Shown here: piece by piece, positions 15,005 to 24,617 of the stretch
Numbering within the stretch: position 1 is the stretch's first letter
Layout of the letters: every line of letters starts with the position of its first letter
Assembly: GCF_902712915.1 (NCBI RefSeq)
Contig: NZ_CACTIA010000004.1
Location: forward strand, 228,815-292,814
Direction of reading: 5' to 3'
DNA length: 64,000 bases
DNA from: Acidiphilium sp. C61
GTDB taxonomy: Bacteria > Pseudomonadota > Alphaproteobacteria > Acetobacterales > Acetobacteraceae
The notes under the pieces: generated by a model
What the model saw: only the letters and a program-made list of their open reading frames with translations
What the model was told of the DNA's origin: nothing
Database searches by the model: none
Translations under genes and position numbers: made by a program

Positions 15005-17629
15005 TCAGTCGTTGACCGGCTGCAGAACGCGTCCCCGTCGCACCTTGGTCCGGCCGTAGACCGAGAGCTGCGGATCACCGGGCCGCTGAAGCGCACGGCT
15101 CACGGCATCGTTGTCAACCCAGCCCCCGGGCCCCGCATCACGCGAAAGCAGGGCTCGCATCTCCGGATTACGCCAGCTGATGCCATCAGCGTGCACCGCA
15201 TCGCGGATCACTGCCTCCAGCGTCGGCCGCAGGTCGGCGGTCGGCAGATGGCGGTCCTGCCAGTGCTTCGGTGCGCGGGCCAGGCCGAAGCGCGCGAGGA
15301 GCGCCAGGTGCGAGGCCGGCGTGTGCATATCGCGCTGGTTGGTGGTCCGTCCGATCAGCGTCCAGGATATCTCCCCCATCCACCATAGGGTGATCATGGA
15401 GGCGAGGAACCGGTCCGCCGGCGGCAGGGCATACTCGTCCGGCTGCTCGGTCTGGTGATGCTGCTTGCGATCGGACATCTCGGCCTTGACTGCCTGCCAC
15501 CGTGTGATTTCGTCCTCCGCGATCGGCCACATGCGCGGATCGACTACGTCGAAAAGGGCTCCCGCGACCTTTTTGTTGGCGTGTTCGGCCGCCCAGCGGG
15601 CCAGCCGGTATTCAAATGCCATGTCCCAGATCGGGTAGATCCGCGCCGCGGCCGGCGATACGCGCCTGGCATCGGTGTATGCCCGGACGATCCGGTCGGC
15701 GAGGAGCACCTCCGGAAGTGCCCGCCGCGGGTCGGTCAGCTTCGGCAGTTGCTCGACGAGCCCGTAGATCCCCGGCGAAAGGTGCACGAAGTTCGGGTTC
15801 ATCTTCATGATCGGCTGGGCACCGCTGAGCGTCTCGCTGCGCGACCCATAGTTCTCGGGCAGGGTGAGTTCCGCGAGATCCAGCGTGCGGATGGGGCCGT
15901 GGCGGGTGATCTGGCCATGCAGGAAATGGGCAACCGTGTTCTCGCCGAACGGCCGCCGCCAGATGGAGGTCTGCGACATGTCCGGCCGGATCGTGTAGGG
16001 CAGGGGGGCGTGCCCGGCCGGGCGTTCAGGCAGCTTCTCCTGTAGCGGGAACCAGATCCGGTCGATCACATTGAGGAACATGCCCTTCGCCCCGGCAATG
16101 GCGCGCGGGACGCAGTTGGGCATGTTGTTCTCTTCCGGCGTGGCCGCCGCATAAGCCTCGCAGAGGCGCGTCAGGTCGAACGGCGCGCCGTTGTCCAGCT
16201 TGATCGCGAGGTCATAGAGCTGATAGGCGCGGCGCTCGTTGAGCTGGTCGATGTCCCGGATGATGTGGCGGCCGACGATCGCGGCGCCGGGAACCATGGC
16301 GACGGCAGCACTGATCTCGCTCGTCGTTGCGCCGGCCGCCTCCATGGCGTCGGACACCAGGATGGCGTTGCGCCGGCCGCGCAGCCTGGTCGATAGCAGC
16401 TTGCTGGTCGCCTGGGCCCGCCCGCGCGCCTTGTCGTCGAGGCCAAGCAGCCAGCCATTGCCCTGCCGGGTGCCGTACCGGTTGGCCAGGTCCGACGCGC
16501 TCGGGAACAGGGCCTCGAGGCCCAGTACCACGGTTCCCGGCACGCCGTGGGCGATCATCGCCTTGCGGTTGATCTCGCCGGATGCCTCATCGGGCAGGTA
16601 GCCGGTTCCCTCGGTCAGGATCTCGATCAGTTGAGGCAGATGCGCCTCGATGATCGGCTCGACCTTCTGCCGCGAAGGCTCGCGGCCGAGATGCTTGACC
16701 GCCTCCACCTCGATCTGGCGCACGCGCTCCTTGGTGATCCCGACGGTATTGGACACGACATCGAGCGTCGCCGGCTTGTCGAAGAAGCCGTAGCGCATGG
16801 CCAGGATCTGCGCCTGCTTCTCATTGCGCATGATGACGCCGGGGAAGCCGGGAAGCTCGGTTGCGCGGTTCTTCCGCCCGTGGTTGCCACCGAGAAGGTG
16901 ATGCGCGGGTTCAGCAAGGAAGGCTGGGAGCGCGTCGCGGACCTTGTCGAGGTCGGCGCGCCCGATCATGTGCTGTAGCGGAACCGGAATGTCGCCGGCC
17001 AGGATGCCGGCAAGGTTCAGCCGTTCGGTGGCGACATCCTTCTTGCTGACAACGCTGGCCACGGCCTCGGTCGCGCGCAGGAGTGCGCCGTCGACCAGCA
17101 ACTTGAGGTCTGTCGTGCTTTTGACCCCGAAATTGTCGGCTTGCTGGAGGCGGGTCATGATCCCCTTCCAGTCCGAGAGCAGGTCGGCCAGCGTGCGGAC
17201 GCCAGCCCGCCAGTCATCCTTGCTGTCCCGTGCCGCGACGAAATCCTCGAGGATCCGGCGCAGCCGGATAGCGGGGTCCGCCTCCAGCAGCGCTTCGGGG
17301 AAGGGAACAAGGGCAAGCACGCGGAAAACCGCCGCGAGAGCCGCGACGCGCGCGTCGTCTTGCTGGCGCGCATTCATCTGGGCCCGGGCCGCACCGGCAT
17401 GCGAGTAACCCGCCTCGTCGAGGTGGCTGAAGATCTGCTTGAGGATCGGCACGGAGAAGCCTCTGAAGGAGACCTCCCGGCTCAGCAGCGCGTTTCTGAG
17501 GTCGAGTACGTTCGCGACGCTCATGGTCATCAGCGGACTGTCGGGATTCTCCGAGACCGCCTGGGCGGTCGGTCGGGCCAGCTCGATCTCGTCCAGGGCG
17601 TCTCGAAGCGTCGTGCCGGAAGCGTTCAT
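15005..17629 (-). CDS. Large protein with sigma-70 region 4-like helix-turn-helix
   Basis: An 874-residue protein. Residues 271-314 match sigma-70 region 4: A-Q-I-L-A-M-R-Y-G, then V-S-N-T-V-G-I-T-K-E-R-V-R-Q-I-E, the helix-turn-helix that reads -35 elements. No region 2 is seen, so it is not a normal sigma factor. A second segment near 425-460 (V-S-D-A-M-E-A-A-G-A-T) could be another winged helix. The remainder has no family I know and no membrane segment. It probably binds DNA or RNA polymerase and may control plasmid genes or act in defence. Confidence 0.7.
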   Translation of the reverse strand: MNASGTTLRDALDEIELARPTAQAVSENPDSPLMTMSVANVLDLRNALLSREVSFRGFSVPILKQIFSHLDEAGYSHAGAARAQMNARQQDDARVAALAAVFRVLALVPFPEALLEADPAIRLRRILEDFVAARDSKDDWRAGVRTLADLLSDWKGIMTRLQQADNFGVKSTTDLKLLVDGALLRATEAVASVVSKKDVATERLNLAGILAGDIPVPLQHMIGRADLDKVRDALPAFLAEPAHHLLGGNHGRKNRATELPGFPGVIMRNEKQAQILAMRYGFFDKPATLDVVSNTVGITKERVRQIEVEAVKHLGREPSRQKVEPIIEAHLPQLIEILTEGTGYLPDEASGEINRKAMIAHGVPGTVVLGLEALFPSASDLANRYGTRQGNGWLLGLDDKARGRAQATSKLLSTRLRGRRNAILVSDAMEAAGATTSEISAAVAMVPGAAIVGRHIIRDIDQLNERRAYQLYDLAIKLDNGAPFDLTRLCEAYAAATPEENNMPNCVPRAIAGAKGMFLNVIDRIWFPLQEKLPERPAGHAPLPYTIRPDMSQTSIWRRPFGENTVAHFLHGQITRHGPIRTLDLAELTLPENYGSRSETLSGAQPIMKMNPNFVHLSPGIYGLVEQLPKLTDPRRALPEVLLADRIVRAYTDARRVSPAAARIYPIWDMAFEYRLARWAAEHANKKVAGALFDVVDPRMWPIAEDEITRWQAVKAEMSDRKQHHQTEQPDEYALPPADRFLASMITLWWMGEISWTLIGRTTNQRDMHTPASHLALLARFGLARAPKHWQDRHLPTADLRPTLEAVIRDAVHADGISWRNPEMRALLSRDAGPGGWVDNDAVSRALQRPGDPQLSVYGRTKVRRGRVLQPVND

Positions 17630-18058
17630 GTGTTTCAGCCTGCTGACCCTCTGGGGTAGATAAAAGGGGAATATATAGAGAATGTATTTAGATCAACGAA
17701 TTACGCGACCTCATTTTCAGAAAGCCGATTTCAACATTGAAATTTACATGATCCTGCTCCGATTCGCCAACGGTTCCGATTTTTCTGGAAACCTCTCGGC
17801 CCCATCCATTGTGTGCTATAGAAATGTCATTTTCTGATTTCCATAAAAAAAATTGACCTGAAGGATATTGTTGCAGGCCCACGTGCGTCATTGAACCCAT
17901 TTAATGCGCTAAATGAAAGGATTACCGGCTGCCGCAGGACATGCTCACGGCCCTCCTCTGGCGGCGATTCCGATCCGAAAATTATGCGGCATTTTTTAAT
18001 TTTGTTTTGAAGAATAATTTTTGTATTGTCACAATCATACGTCAGGATGAAAGAACCG
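17630..18058. other. AT-rich intergenic region upstream of recA
   Basis: About 430 bases between the divergent sigma-r4 and recA genes, clearly lower in GC than the flanks. It should hold the promoters of both. A TTTGTATTGT element at 18020-18029, 30 bases before the recA start, is a promoter candidate. I see no GTTC-N7-GTTC or GAAC-N7-GAAC box of the alphaproteobacterial SOS type and no gene. Confidence 0.5.
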
Positions 18059-19104
<1,046 letters not shown>

Positions 19105-19105
<1 letters not shown>

Positions 19106-19809
19106 TGAACGACATGTCGATTGATCCGGCCGGCGCCACCCGGGAGATGCCCCCGCTCCCAGGAGCCATGGCGCATCTGGATCGAGATCGCCGAGGCTAT
19201 CCGATCCCGTTCGTTGTCGCCCGGGGTGACGACGGAACCCCGGATTTCCGGATCAACGACTTCGCGCGGGTCGATCGCTGCCTGGGCGAGGGACTGTGCG
19301 CAATTTCCGGCCTGCCGCTCGCCGACGACGATGTCTGGCTGGTGGGCGGTCCGAAAGCCGCTTACGACCCGCGCGGCGCCTATCTCGACCCGCCGGCCCG
19401 GAAGGACTGCCTAGTCTGGGCGCTCCAGGTCTGTCCGTTCCTCGTGGCCCGGCGGTACCTGATGAAGAACGCTCCCTCCCGGTTCACACCACCGGCTGGC
19501 ATGTACTTCGTTGCCCATGCCAGCGCCGACCCGGTCGTGCCGGAGATGTTCGTAATGGCGCGCACCGACGGGATCGCCCTGGATCTGTCGCCGGACGGCC
19601 AGATCGTCATGCTGCCCAACCGACCGTGGCTCGAGGTCGAGCACTGGCGGGCCGGCCGCCTGATCGAGGTCAGGCGGCGCGCGCAGACCCTGAAGGAGCT
19701 GCGCGCCTGGAAAGCGGCATGCACCGACGAAATCCCGATCCATGTCCGCAAGCGCAACCGGGGGGAGGGGCCCAAAGCCTTCCCCTGGAGCGACAGCCGT
19801 GGCAGCTGA
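19105..19809 (+). CDS. Hypothetical protein in the recA operon
   Basis: A 234-residue protein starting in the recA stop (TGATG). It has A-H-L-D-R-D-R-R-G-Y-P-I-P-F-V-V at the N-terminus, then R-C-L-G-E-G-L-C-A-I-S-G-L-P-L and R-K-D-C-L-V-W-A-L-Q-V-C-P-F-L. I recall similar unnamed proteins in phages and actinobacterial genomes where paired cysteines suggest a metal site; here some of those cysteines are replaced. Function unknown. Context between RecA and dUTPase suggests a link to DNA metabolism. Confidence 0.65.
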
Positions 19810-20650
19810 TCCGCAGGAGATCTACCGCCTCGCCTCGTCCATCGGCTGCCCCCGGCACGTGCCGCGGTTCTCGGCATGCCGCTACGACGGCGGCGAGCCT
19901 TGCGAGTGCCGTCTCATCATCGAGGCGGCCGAGAGTTCAAACCGGCGCCCCGGCGCCCCCGCAGGAGAGCATTTCATGCCCGATCCGAATTCCGTTACTC
20001 ACCAACAGGTCATCGCCATGATGGACCTGCAGGACCAGATGAACCGTGTCGTGGACGAGAACTGGATCGAGCTACGCCGGCCCTGGTACCGGGCGGCCTG
20101 GATCGAGGCCGGCGAGCTGATGGGGCACCTGAAGGTCTGGAAATGGTGGGGTAATCCTCACCCCGACTACGAGCAGGCCGAGATCGAGGTCGTCGACATC
20201 CTGCACTTCATGATCTCCAGCGCGATCGAGAGAGAAGGTGGTCTGGAAGTCGCGCAGCGCTCTGACATCGTATCCAGCCTGGTCCTGCCGAATGAGGCAG
20301 CGCCAGACACCCACGATGTCGTGTTGAATTCGGTAGAAACTTTCGTGAAGGCCGTGCTGCTCGATGAGTGCGCCTCGCCGCGCGTGCTGGCCACCTTCGT
20401 TGACATGGCATCCCGTATCGGCGTCTCGCAGGGTAGGGCCTACCGGCTCTATGTCGGCAAGAACGTCCTGAACGTGTTCCGCCAAAAGAATGGCTACAAG
20501 ACCGGCAGTTACGTGAAGATCTGGGACGGGCGAGAGGACAATGAGCATCTCGCCGAGATTCTGTCCGGCATCGATCTCGCACGGCCGGACGCCGCCGAGA
20601 CCATCATGCGTGGGCTCGGCGACCGTTACCGCGCGATCGTGGCCGCTTGA
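19799..20650 (+). CDS. Dimeric-type dUTP diphosphatase with Cys-rich extension
   Basis: Residues from about 60 on match the all-alpha dimeric dUTPases: D-L-Q-D-Q-M-N near the start of the domain, then A-W-I-E-A-G-E-L and E-I-E-V-V-D-I-L-H-F, whose acidic residues bind magnesium. Further on are S-Q-G-R-A-Y-R-L-Y-V-G-K and N-V-F-R-Q-K-N-G-Y. It would hydrolyse dUTP to dUMP. Two starts are possible: a GTG at 19799 with GGAG upstream, giving 283 residues with a C-P-R-H...C-R-Y...C-E-C extension, or the ATG at 19976 with AGGAG, giving 224. The extension has good coding character. It ends the recA operon. Confidence 0.8.
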   Translation: MAADPQEIYRLASSIGCPRHVPRFSACRYDGGEPCECRLIIEAAESSNRRPGAPAGEHFMPDPNSVTHQQVIAMMDLQDQMNRVVDENWIELRRPWYRAAWIEAGELMGHLKVWKWWGNPHPDYEQAEIEVVDILHFMISSAIEREGGLEVAQRSDIVSSLVLPNEAAPDTHDVVLNSVETFVKAVLLDECASPRVLATFVDMASRIGVSQGRAYRLYVGKNVLNVFRQKNGYKTGSYVKIWDGREDNEHLAEILSGIDLARPDAAETIMRGLGDRYRAIVAA

Positions 20651-20665
20651 GCAGGAGAAGCCATG

Positions 20666-20684
20666 CTGCCGGATCGCCCGGCAG
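20666..20684 (+). terminator. Weak hairpin after the recA-dUTPase operon
   Basis: CTGCCGG and CCGGCAG pair across a five-base loop 15 bases after the dUTPase stop. There is no T-run, so it is a weak terminator candidate only. Confidence 0.3.
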
Positions 20685-20768
20685 TATGGCTGACCCGAAG
20701 GATCACACCTGGCTTAGAGTGACGCCCGGCCGAGCAGTTGAGATGGAGGGCGAAAGCCCGGTTCGGCC

Positions 20769-20948
20769 TTAGCGATCAGCCGCTGCCATCATCACCACGG
20801 CTTGCGGGCTGTTCGGGCTGACCGAAACTCGGCCACCCCCCGATGTCGCCGCGTTAACCAGAAGGCTACTGAAAAGGACCAGAATGAAGCTGCTGAGGGC
20901 GATTGAGCCGATCAGGCGGTCCTGGGGGGCGGTGGCGTGATTGGGCAT
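20769..20948 (-). CDS. Small membrane or secreted protein, 59 residues
   Basis: A 59-codon frame from an ATG with a perfect AGGAGG five bases upstream. It has a short polar start, then a hydrophobic segment (I-G-S-I-A-L-S-S-F-I-L-V-L-F-S-S-L-L-V), a glycine-rich stretch and a polar tail. This fits a single-pass membrane protein or a lipid-independent secreted peptide. No family recognised. It stands alone between the recA operon and the 21188 operon, and the AT-rich 20960-21180 segment upstream should hold its promoter. Confidence 0.55.
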   Translation of the reverse strand: MPNHATAPQDRLIGSIALSSFILVLFSSLLVNAATSGGGRVSVSPNSPQAVVMMAAADR

Positions 20949-21187
20949 GGCAACCTCCTGTCTCGCAAGACCGATTTACAAAATTAAATGACAAAATTCA
21001 ATTAAATTCTTTGGGCTCAAATCAGGAGGGGCGGACATTGGAAGACTTGCATGAGCCACCTTGATCAAGAGCAATTCAAGGGCCGATTTCATCCATCTAT
21101 CCCGCGGATTTGGCTTCAAAGGAGCGAATAATACTTGATCCGATATGCCGAAAAAAATATTCTAGGCACATATGAAACAGGTGCCGC

Positions 21188-21865
21188 ATGAACTCTGACT
21201 TCACTGTGACCTACCGCAACGGTTGTGCGTTGCTGCAAACGCCAGACGACGGGATTCCGCCGATGGCCATGAGCGCGCTGACGGCTCTGGTCGGAATGGA
21301 TGTGGTCGCCGACCGCAGGCTTGCCGACATTACTGGCGCAAGCCTTGTGACCGGATCGAGGGAGGCTCTTGCCAAGCTCCGGACATGTCCGGACATCATT
21401 GCCGCAGCAGAGACCGCAGTGGCGCCGGCGCTTGCCGGGCTTACGATCGAAATCACGCCAGAGTTCAGGGACTGGCTGGTTTTCGGCATCCGGCACCCGT
21501 TCACCGATGCGATGTGTCGCGCACTGACCGGCGTCGATCTCGGCGGCGACATGTCGGTCGCTCATCCGACCAGGACATCCCATCTCCTCGCCTGCCGCCT
21601 GATGCTCGACCGAATGCCCGCTCTGCAAGCGCGCTTCGACACTCTGGCCAGCTTGTCGCCGGAATGGCGGGCGATCGTCGTGAGTTGGGACCGGCTGTGC
21701 GCCGCGGCCGATGTCGATTATCCCGAATGGCGGCAGCCCCGGAAAAAGAGGGGCCCCGGCCGACCGCCATCTCCTGGCACCAGCTGCCAGGAGATGCTGG
21801 ACCAGATCCTCGCCAACCCCGACGCTGTAGCCGAGTCGGATACCGTCCAGGAGGCCGCCGAATGA
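21188..21865 (+). CDS. Hypothetical protein
   Basis: A 225-residue, mainly helical protein. Residues 180-200 form a basic segment (R-Q-P-R-K-K-R-G-P-G-R-P-P) resembling an AT-hook-like or nucleic-acid binding patch. No family recognised. It is the first gene of a four-gene plus-strand operon and overlaps the next by four bases. Confidence 0.6.
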   Translation: MNSDFTVTYRNGCALLQTPDDGIPPMAMSALTALVGMDVVADRRLADITGASLVTGSREALAKLRTCPDIIAAAETAVAPALAGLTIEITPEFRDWLVFGIRHPFTDAMCRALTGVDLGGDMSVAHPTRTSHLLACRLMLDRMPALQARFDTLASLSPEWRAIVVSWDRLCAAADVDYPEWRQPRKKRGPGRPPSPGTSCQEMLDQILANPDAVAESDTVQEAAE

Positions 21866-22608
21866 ACGACGCGCGCGCCACGGACCGGATCGGGTCGATC
21901 CTGGTGCTGGACGGCGATATTGCCGATCAGCAGATCCGTGAGGTCGCGCGCGAATTCGCCATGACCTCGGCGCTTCCAGGCGAAGAGGTTCACGCCGTGG
22001 GCTACGGCAGGCACAATGGTGTCGACGTCCCCACCGGCAGCCAGATGATCGAAGCTGCGGTCGTCCGCGGCGAGCAGGTCTTCTACCGCTTTGCAGGCAT
22101 CGAGGGAGAATACCCGGCAGACTTCTTCTATCCACAAACAGTAGGGGAGAATCTGTTCGGCGTCCTGGTCGGACGGGCGGGCGATCTTTTCTTCGTGCCG
22201 CTCCTGGTCAACCGTTCCAGCGATGGTGAGTTTGACCCTCTTTCGCTACCCCCCGAGAGGGAGGCGTTCCGCGTCGACCTGTCAAAGCTGAACCGTATCG
22301 GGCTTGCCGCGTTCGGCCTCCCCTGCGGCGAGCTCGACCCCTACGGCTACGTGCCACCACACAGCACCACAGAGAGCCTGATCACCGAGCTTTCAGGTGA
22401 CCCGGCCTGTGGCGAATTCTATTTCATTGCAGGCAATGACGGTCCGGTACTCCATACGTCACCATGGAGTTCCTCCGCTGACGCCGAGGAGATCGGGTTG
22501 GCGCATGCCGGTATCGACCGGCTGCTCGCAGCCGAGGAGGAAGCCCGCACACTGGGCGCCGCCCCCTCTGACTGCCAGACGCCTCTCGCTCTCAATTTCG
22601 GAGGCTGA
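21862..22608 (+). CDS. Hypothetical protein
   Basis: A 248-residue protein from the ATG at 21862, which overlaps the previous stop and has GGAGG upstream. The frame is open far upstream, but that part overlaps the previous gene. It contains F-Y-R-F-A-G-I-E-G-E-Y-P-A-D-F-F and an acidic alpha-helical C-terminus. No family recognised. Confidence 0.6.
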   Translation: MNDARATDRIGSILVLDGDIADQQIREVAREFAMTSALPGEEVHAVGYGRHNGVDVPTGSQMIEAAVVRGEQVFYRFAGIEGEYPADFFYPQTVGENLFGVLVGRAGDLFFVPLLVNRSSDGEFDPLSLPPEREAFRVDLSKLNRIGLAAFGLPCGELDPYGYVPPHSTTESLITELSGDPACGEFYFIAGNDGPVLHTSPWSSSADAEEIGLAHAGIDRLLAAEEEARTLGAAPSDCQTPLALNFGG

Positions 22609-22609
22609 A

Positions 22610-23299
22610 ATGTCGGACAGCACGGCGCCCTCCGGACCCGACCTGGCCGGGCTGGGGATCTGCGGGGACTCCTACGATACGTTGATCGCGAGTGCCGAGC
22701 GACTCGGCTTCGAATGGATAGGCGAAGGTGACAACGCTACTGTCTTCACCCACCCGGATCATCCTGACATCGTCGTGCGCATCGCGGCCGAAGCCGATGG
22801 TTTCCTGCTCCTGGCGGTAATGGCTGCGGCCGGACTCCCGTCGGGTGTAGATCGCGCCATGCTGCCGGTTGTCCACGATGCCAGATTGCTCGATGGCGGC
22901 TCGACGATCACCGTGGTCGAATGGCTGCACGAGCTGGGCGGGCGGTACGAGGAGATCGAGGACGTCGCCAAAGCCTACCCTGATCAGGCCACCCGCTTGA
23001 TGGAAACGGCCAGTCAACTTCTGCAGGCGCTGGACCGATACGGCATTGGCTTCGACATCTGGGATCTCGGGACCGGCAATGCCGGCTACAACATCATGCA
23101 GCGGAGCGACGGCAAGCTTGTCCTGTCGGACCCTCTGGGCAACGTGCTGAGAGAGCCCCACTGGCGCATCATCGCCGGCATGGCGGGCGCCACGGCGAGA
23201 TGGCCGTCCTTCGCGAACTGCCTCGAAATTGTGTCCCGGCTTGCGGCGGGCGGAGTTGCAGCTGCTGTAGACCAGGCCGCTCCGTCCACCACATCATGA
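22610..23299 (+). CDS. Protein kinase-like protein
   Basis: A 229-residue protein with a kinase-like pattern. G-E-G-D-N-A-T-V-F near residue 39 resembles a glycine-rich loop, followed by V-V-R-I-A where the conserved lysine would be arginine. D-L-G-T-G-N-A-G-Y-N resembles a catalytic loop, and V-L-S-D-P-L-G fits a metal-binding D-x-G variant. Phages encode compact kinases with a similar G-N...D-P pattern. The missing lysine means activity is uncertain. It directly follows the previous gene, with the start two bases after its stop. Confidence 0.5.
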   Translation: MSDSTAPSGPDLAGLGICGDSYDTLIASAERLGFEWIGEGDNATVFTHPDHPDIVVRIAAEADGFLLLAVMAAAGLPSGVDRAMLPVVHDARLLDGGSTITVVEWLHELGGRYEEIEDVAKAYPDQATRLMETASQLLQALDRYGIGFDIWDLGTGNAGYNIMQRSDGKLVLSDPLGNVLREPHWRIIAGMAGATARWPSFANCLEIVSRLAAGGVAAAVDQAAPSTTS

Positions 23300-23312
23300 A
23301 GAGAGGTGTCAG

Positions 23313-23948
23313 ATGAGCCAGGATCCGCCGGCTGATGGAGCACGCGATCAGCTGATCGCTCGCATCAATGAGCTTGAAGCCGCACTCCGGCCCTTTGCGA
23401 TGATCGGCAATGCCACACCGAGCCTGCCACGCTCGATTTTCCGGGATGCTGCGCGTGCGATGCCCGCCGCTCGGCCCCCTCTCGCCGTGGTGCCGGCTCC
23501 TGGCAATGGCCCCGCGGCGGTGGAGCCGAACGAGAAGGTGCTGAATGACACCGACCTCTCGGACCTTGTAGCGCTGATCGTGCGCAACCGAAGCCGGGCT
23601 GAGGCGGGTCCGTATTCCGAATTCATCGAAGCCCTCGTGGAGGCTGTCGGCGCGAGCACATGCTCGACCGGGCGCGTCATCGAGAAGCCGGGCGAGAGCG
23701 GGGAGGGGGCTTGGCGGTTTGCTTTTCGGGCCTGCCAGGGGGGCCGAGCTGCACGGCTGGCCAATGTCGATGGTCGACGGAAGTGTCCCGTTCAGCAGAT
23801 GGATCGACGGCATCGTCCAGGACGGAGACGACGCCGTCTGAATCCCGATCAGGGCGACGGTTCGAACGCCGGCGTTTCTTCGACAGTCGGCTCGAAAACA
23901 CCCCGACCCGCGAAGAGCGGTAGTGTGGGGATGACCGAGATTGCCTGA
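23313..23948 (+). CDS. Hypothetical protein, probable frameshift near its end
   Basis: The first 140 codons read as a normal protein (a helical start, then a proline-rich linker and a helical segment). Past a run of six G at 23738-23743 the frame becomes arginine-rich and overlaps the convergent gene by 100 bases. The +1 frame after the G-run instead reads G-A-E-L-H-G-W-P-M-S-M and stops at 23841, just before the convergent stop at 23849. So the intact gene probably ends at 23841, and this copy carries an extra G or uses slippage. No family recognised. Confidence 0.5.
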   Translation: MSQDPPADGARDQLIARINELEAALRPFAMIGNATPSLPRSIFRDAARAMPAARPPLAVVPAPGNGPAAVEPNEKVLNDTDLSDLVALIVRNRSRAEAGPYSEFIEALVEAVGASTCSTGRVIEKPGESGEGAWRFAFRACQGGRAARLANVDGRRKCPVQQMDRRHRPGRRRRRLNPDQGDGSNAGVSSTVGSKTPRPAKSGSVGMTEIA

Positions 23949-24493
23949 GCGCGCTGGAAGTCCCGCCATGCCATCTCGGTGTCGAGCATCGGGATAGCCG
24001 CATCCTGGTCGCGATGATCATTCAGACGGCAGAAGCGATCGACCGCGATCCGCCAGGCGTCGATTTTCATCGCAGCGAGGACAGCGCTGGGCGCGACGAT
24101 ATCGGAGCCAGAACGGACAGCGATGGAATACTCGTCCGGGTCCAGCTGAAGAGCCAGGATTCCGCTCATGAAGGCGTCGCCATTCCGGGCCACGTCATCA
24201 CCGATGATCACGACACCCTGCTTGCGGGGGTGGCTTGCCTCGATCTTTTCGTAAGTGCGGGCTGCTTCGTCATCCAGGGTAGCCCAGTCGAGCGCCAACC
24301 CGTCCTTGTTGATCAGTCGGTGACCAATATGAACGCCCGAGACCGGGCTGTCGATGAGGCGACCGTTGGCATCGCATTCGACCACAAACATTTCGAACGC
24401 GTCGACGTGGTCGGCGAGGCCAGCGGCAGCGAGCTTGTCGCGCCGTGCACCGGTCGTGTGGACGGCAAAAAGCCGGAAGCGAAAGTCAAGCAT
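23849..24493 (-). CDS. Hypothetical protein
   Basis: A 214-residue protein. I chose the ATG at 24493 (M-L-D-F-R-F-R-L-F-A-V) because the upstream extension overlaps the promoter region of the divergent dotB gene. It contains V-V-I-I-G-D-D-V-A-R and W-R-D-F-Q-R-A-Q segments and no recognisable family. It is divergent from the transfer operon and convergent with the gene at 23313. Confidence 0.55.
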   Translation of the reverse strand: MLDFRFRLFAVHTTGARRDKLAAAGLADHVDAFEMFVVECDANGRLIDSPVSGVHIGHRLINKDGLALDWATLDDEAARTYEKIEASHPRKQGVVIIGDDVARNGDAFMSGILALQLDPDEYSIAVRSGSDIVAPSAVLAAMKIDAWRIAVDRFCRLNDHRDQDAAIPMLDTEMAWRDFQRAQAISVIPTLPLFAGRGVFEPTVEETPAFEPSP

Positions 24494-24617
24494 GGTCTCT
24501 GTCCCGAATCTGGATATTTCCGGCAACCATACCGATGAGATGTGTAAGCGACTCCGCACGAGCCCTATGGCGATTGATTATTGGACTTTTATCCACCGTT
24601 TTTGTATTTTGGGGGAG

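Noticed and set aside
12557..17825. GTGCTATAGAAAT present at 12557 and 17813
   Set aside because: A 13-base match between two AT-rich intergenic spots is expected by chance in 64 kb; no conserved spacing to genes.
17630..18058. SOS (LexA) box upstream of recA
   Set aside because: No GTTC-N7-GTTC or GAAC-N7-GAAC pattern found in the interval.
20663..20722. 19-codon frame after the dUTPase with an AGGAG site
   Set aside because: Too short, no conserved feature, and it overlaps the hairpin at 20666-20684.
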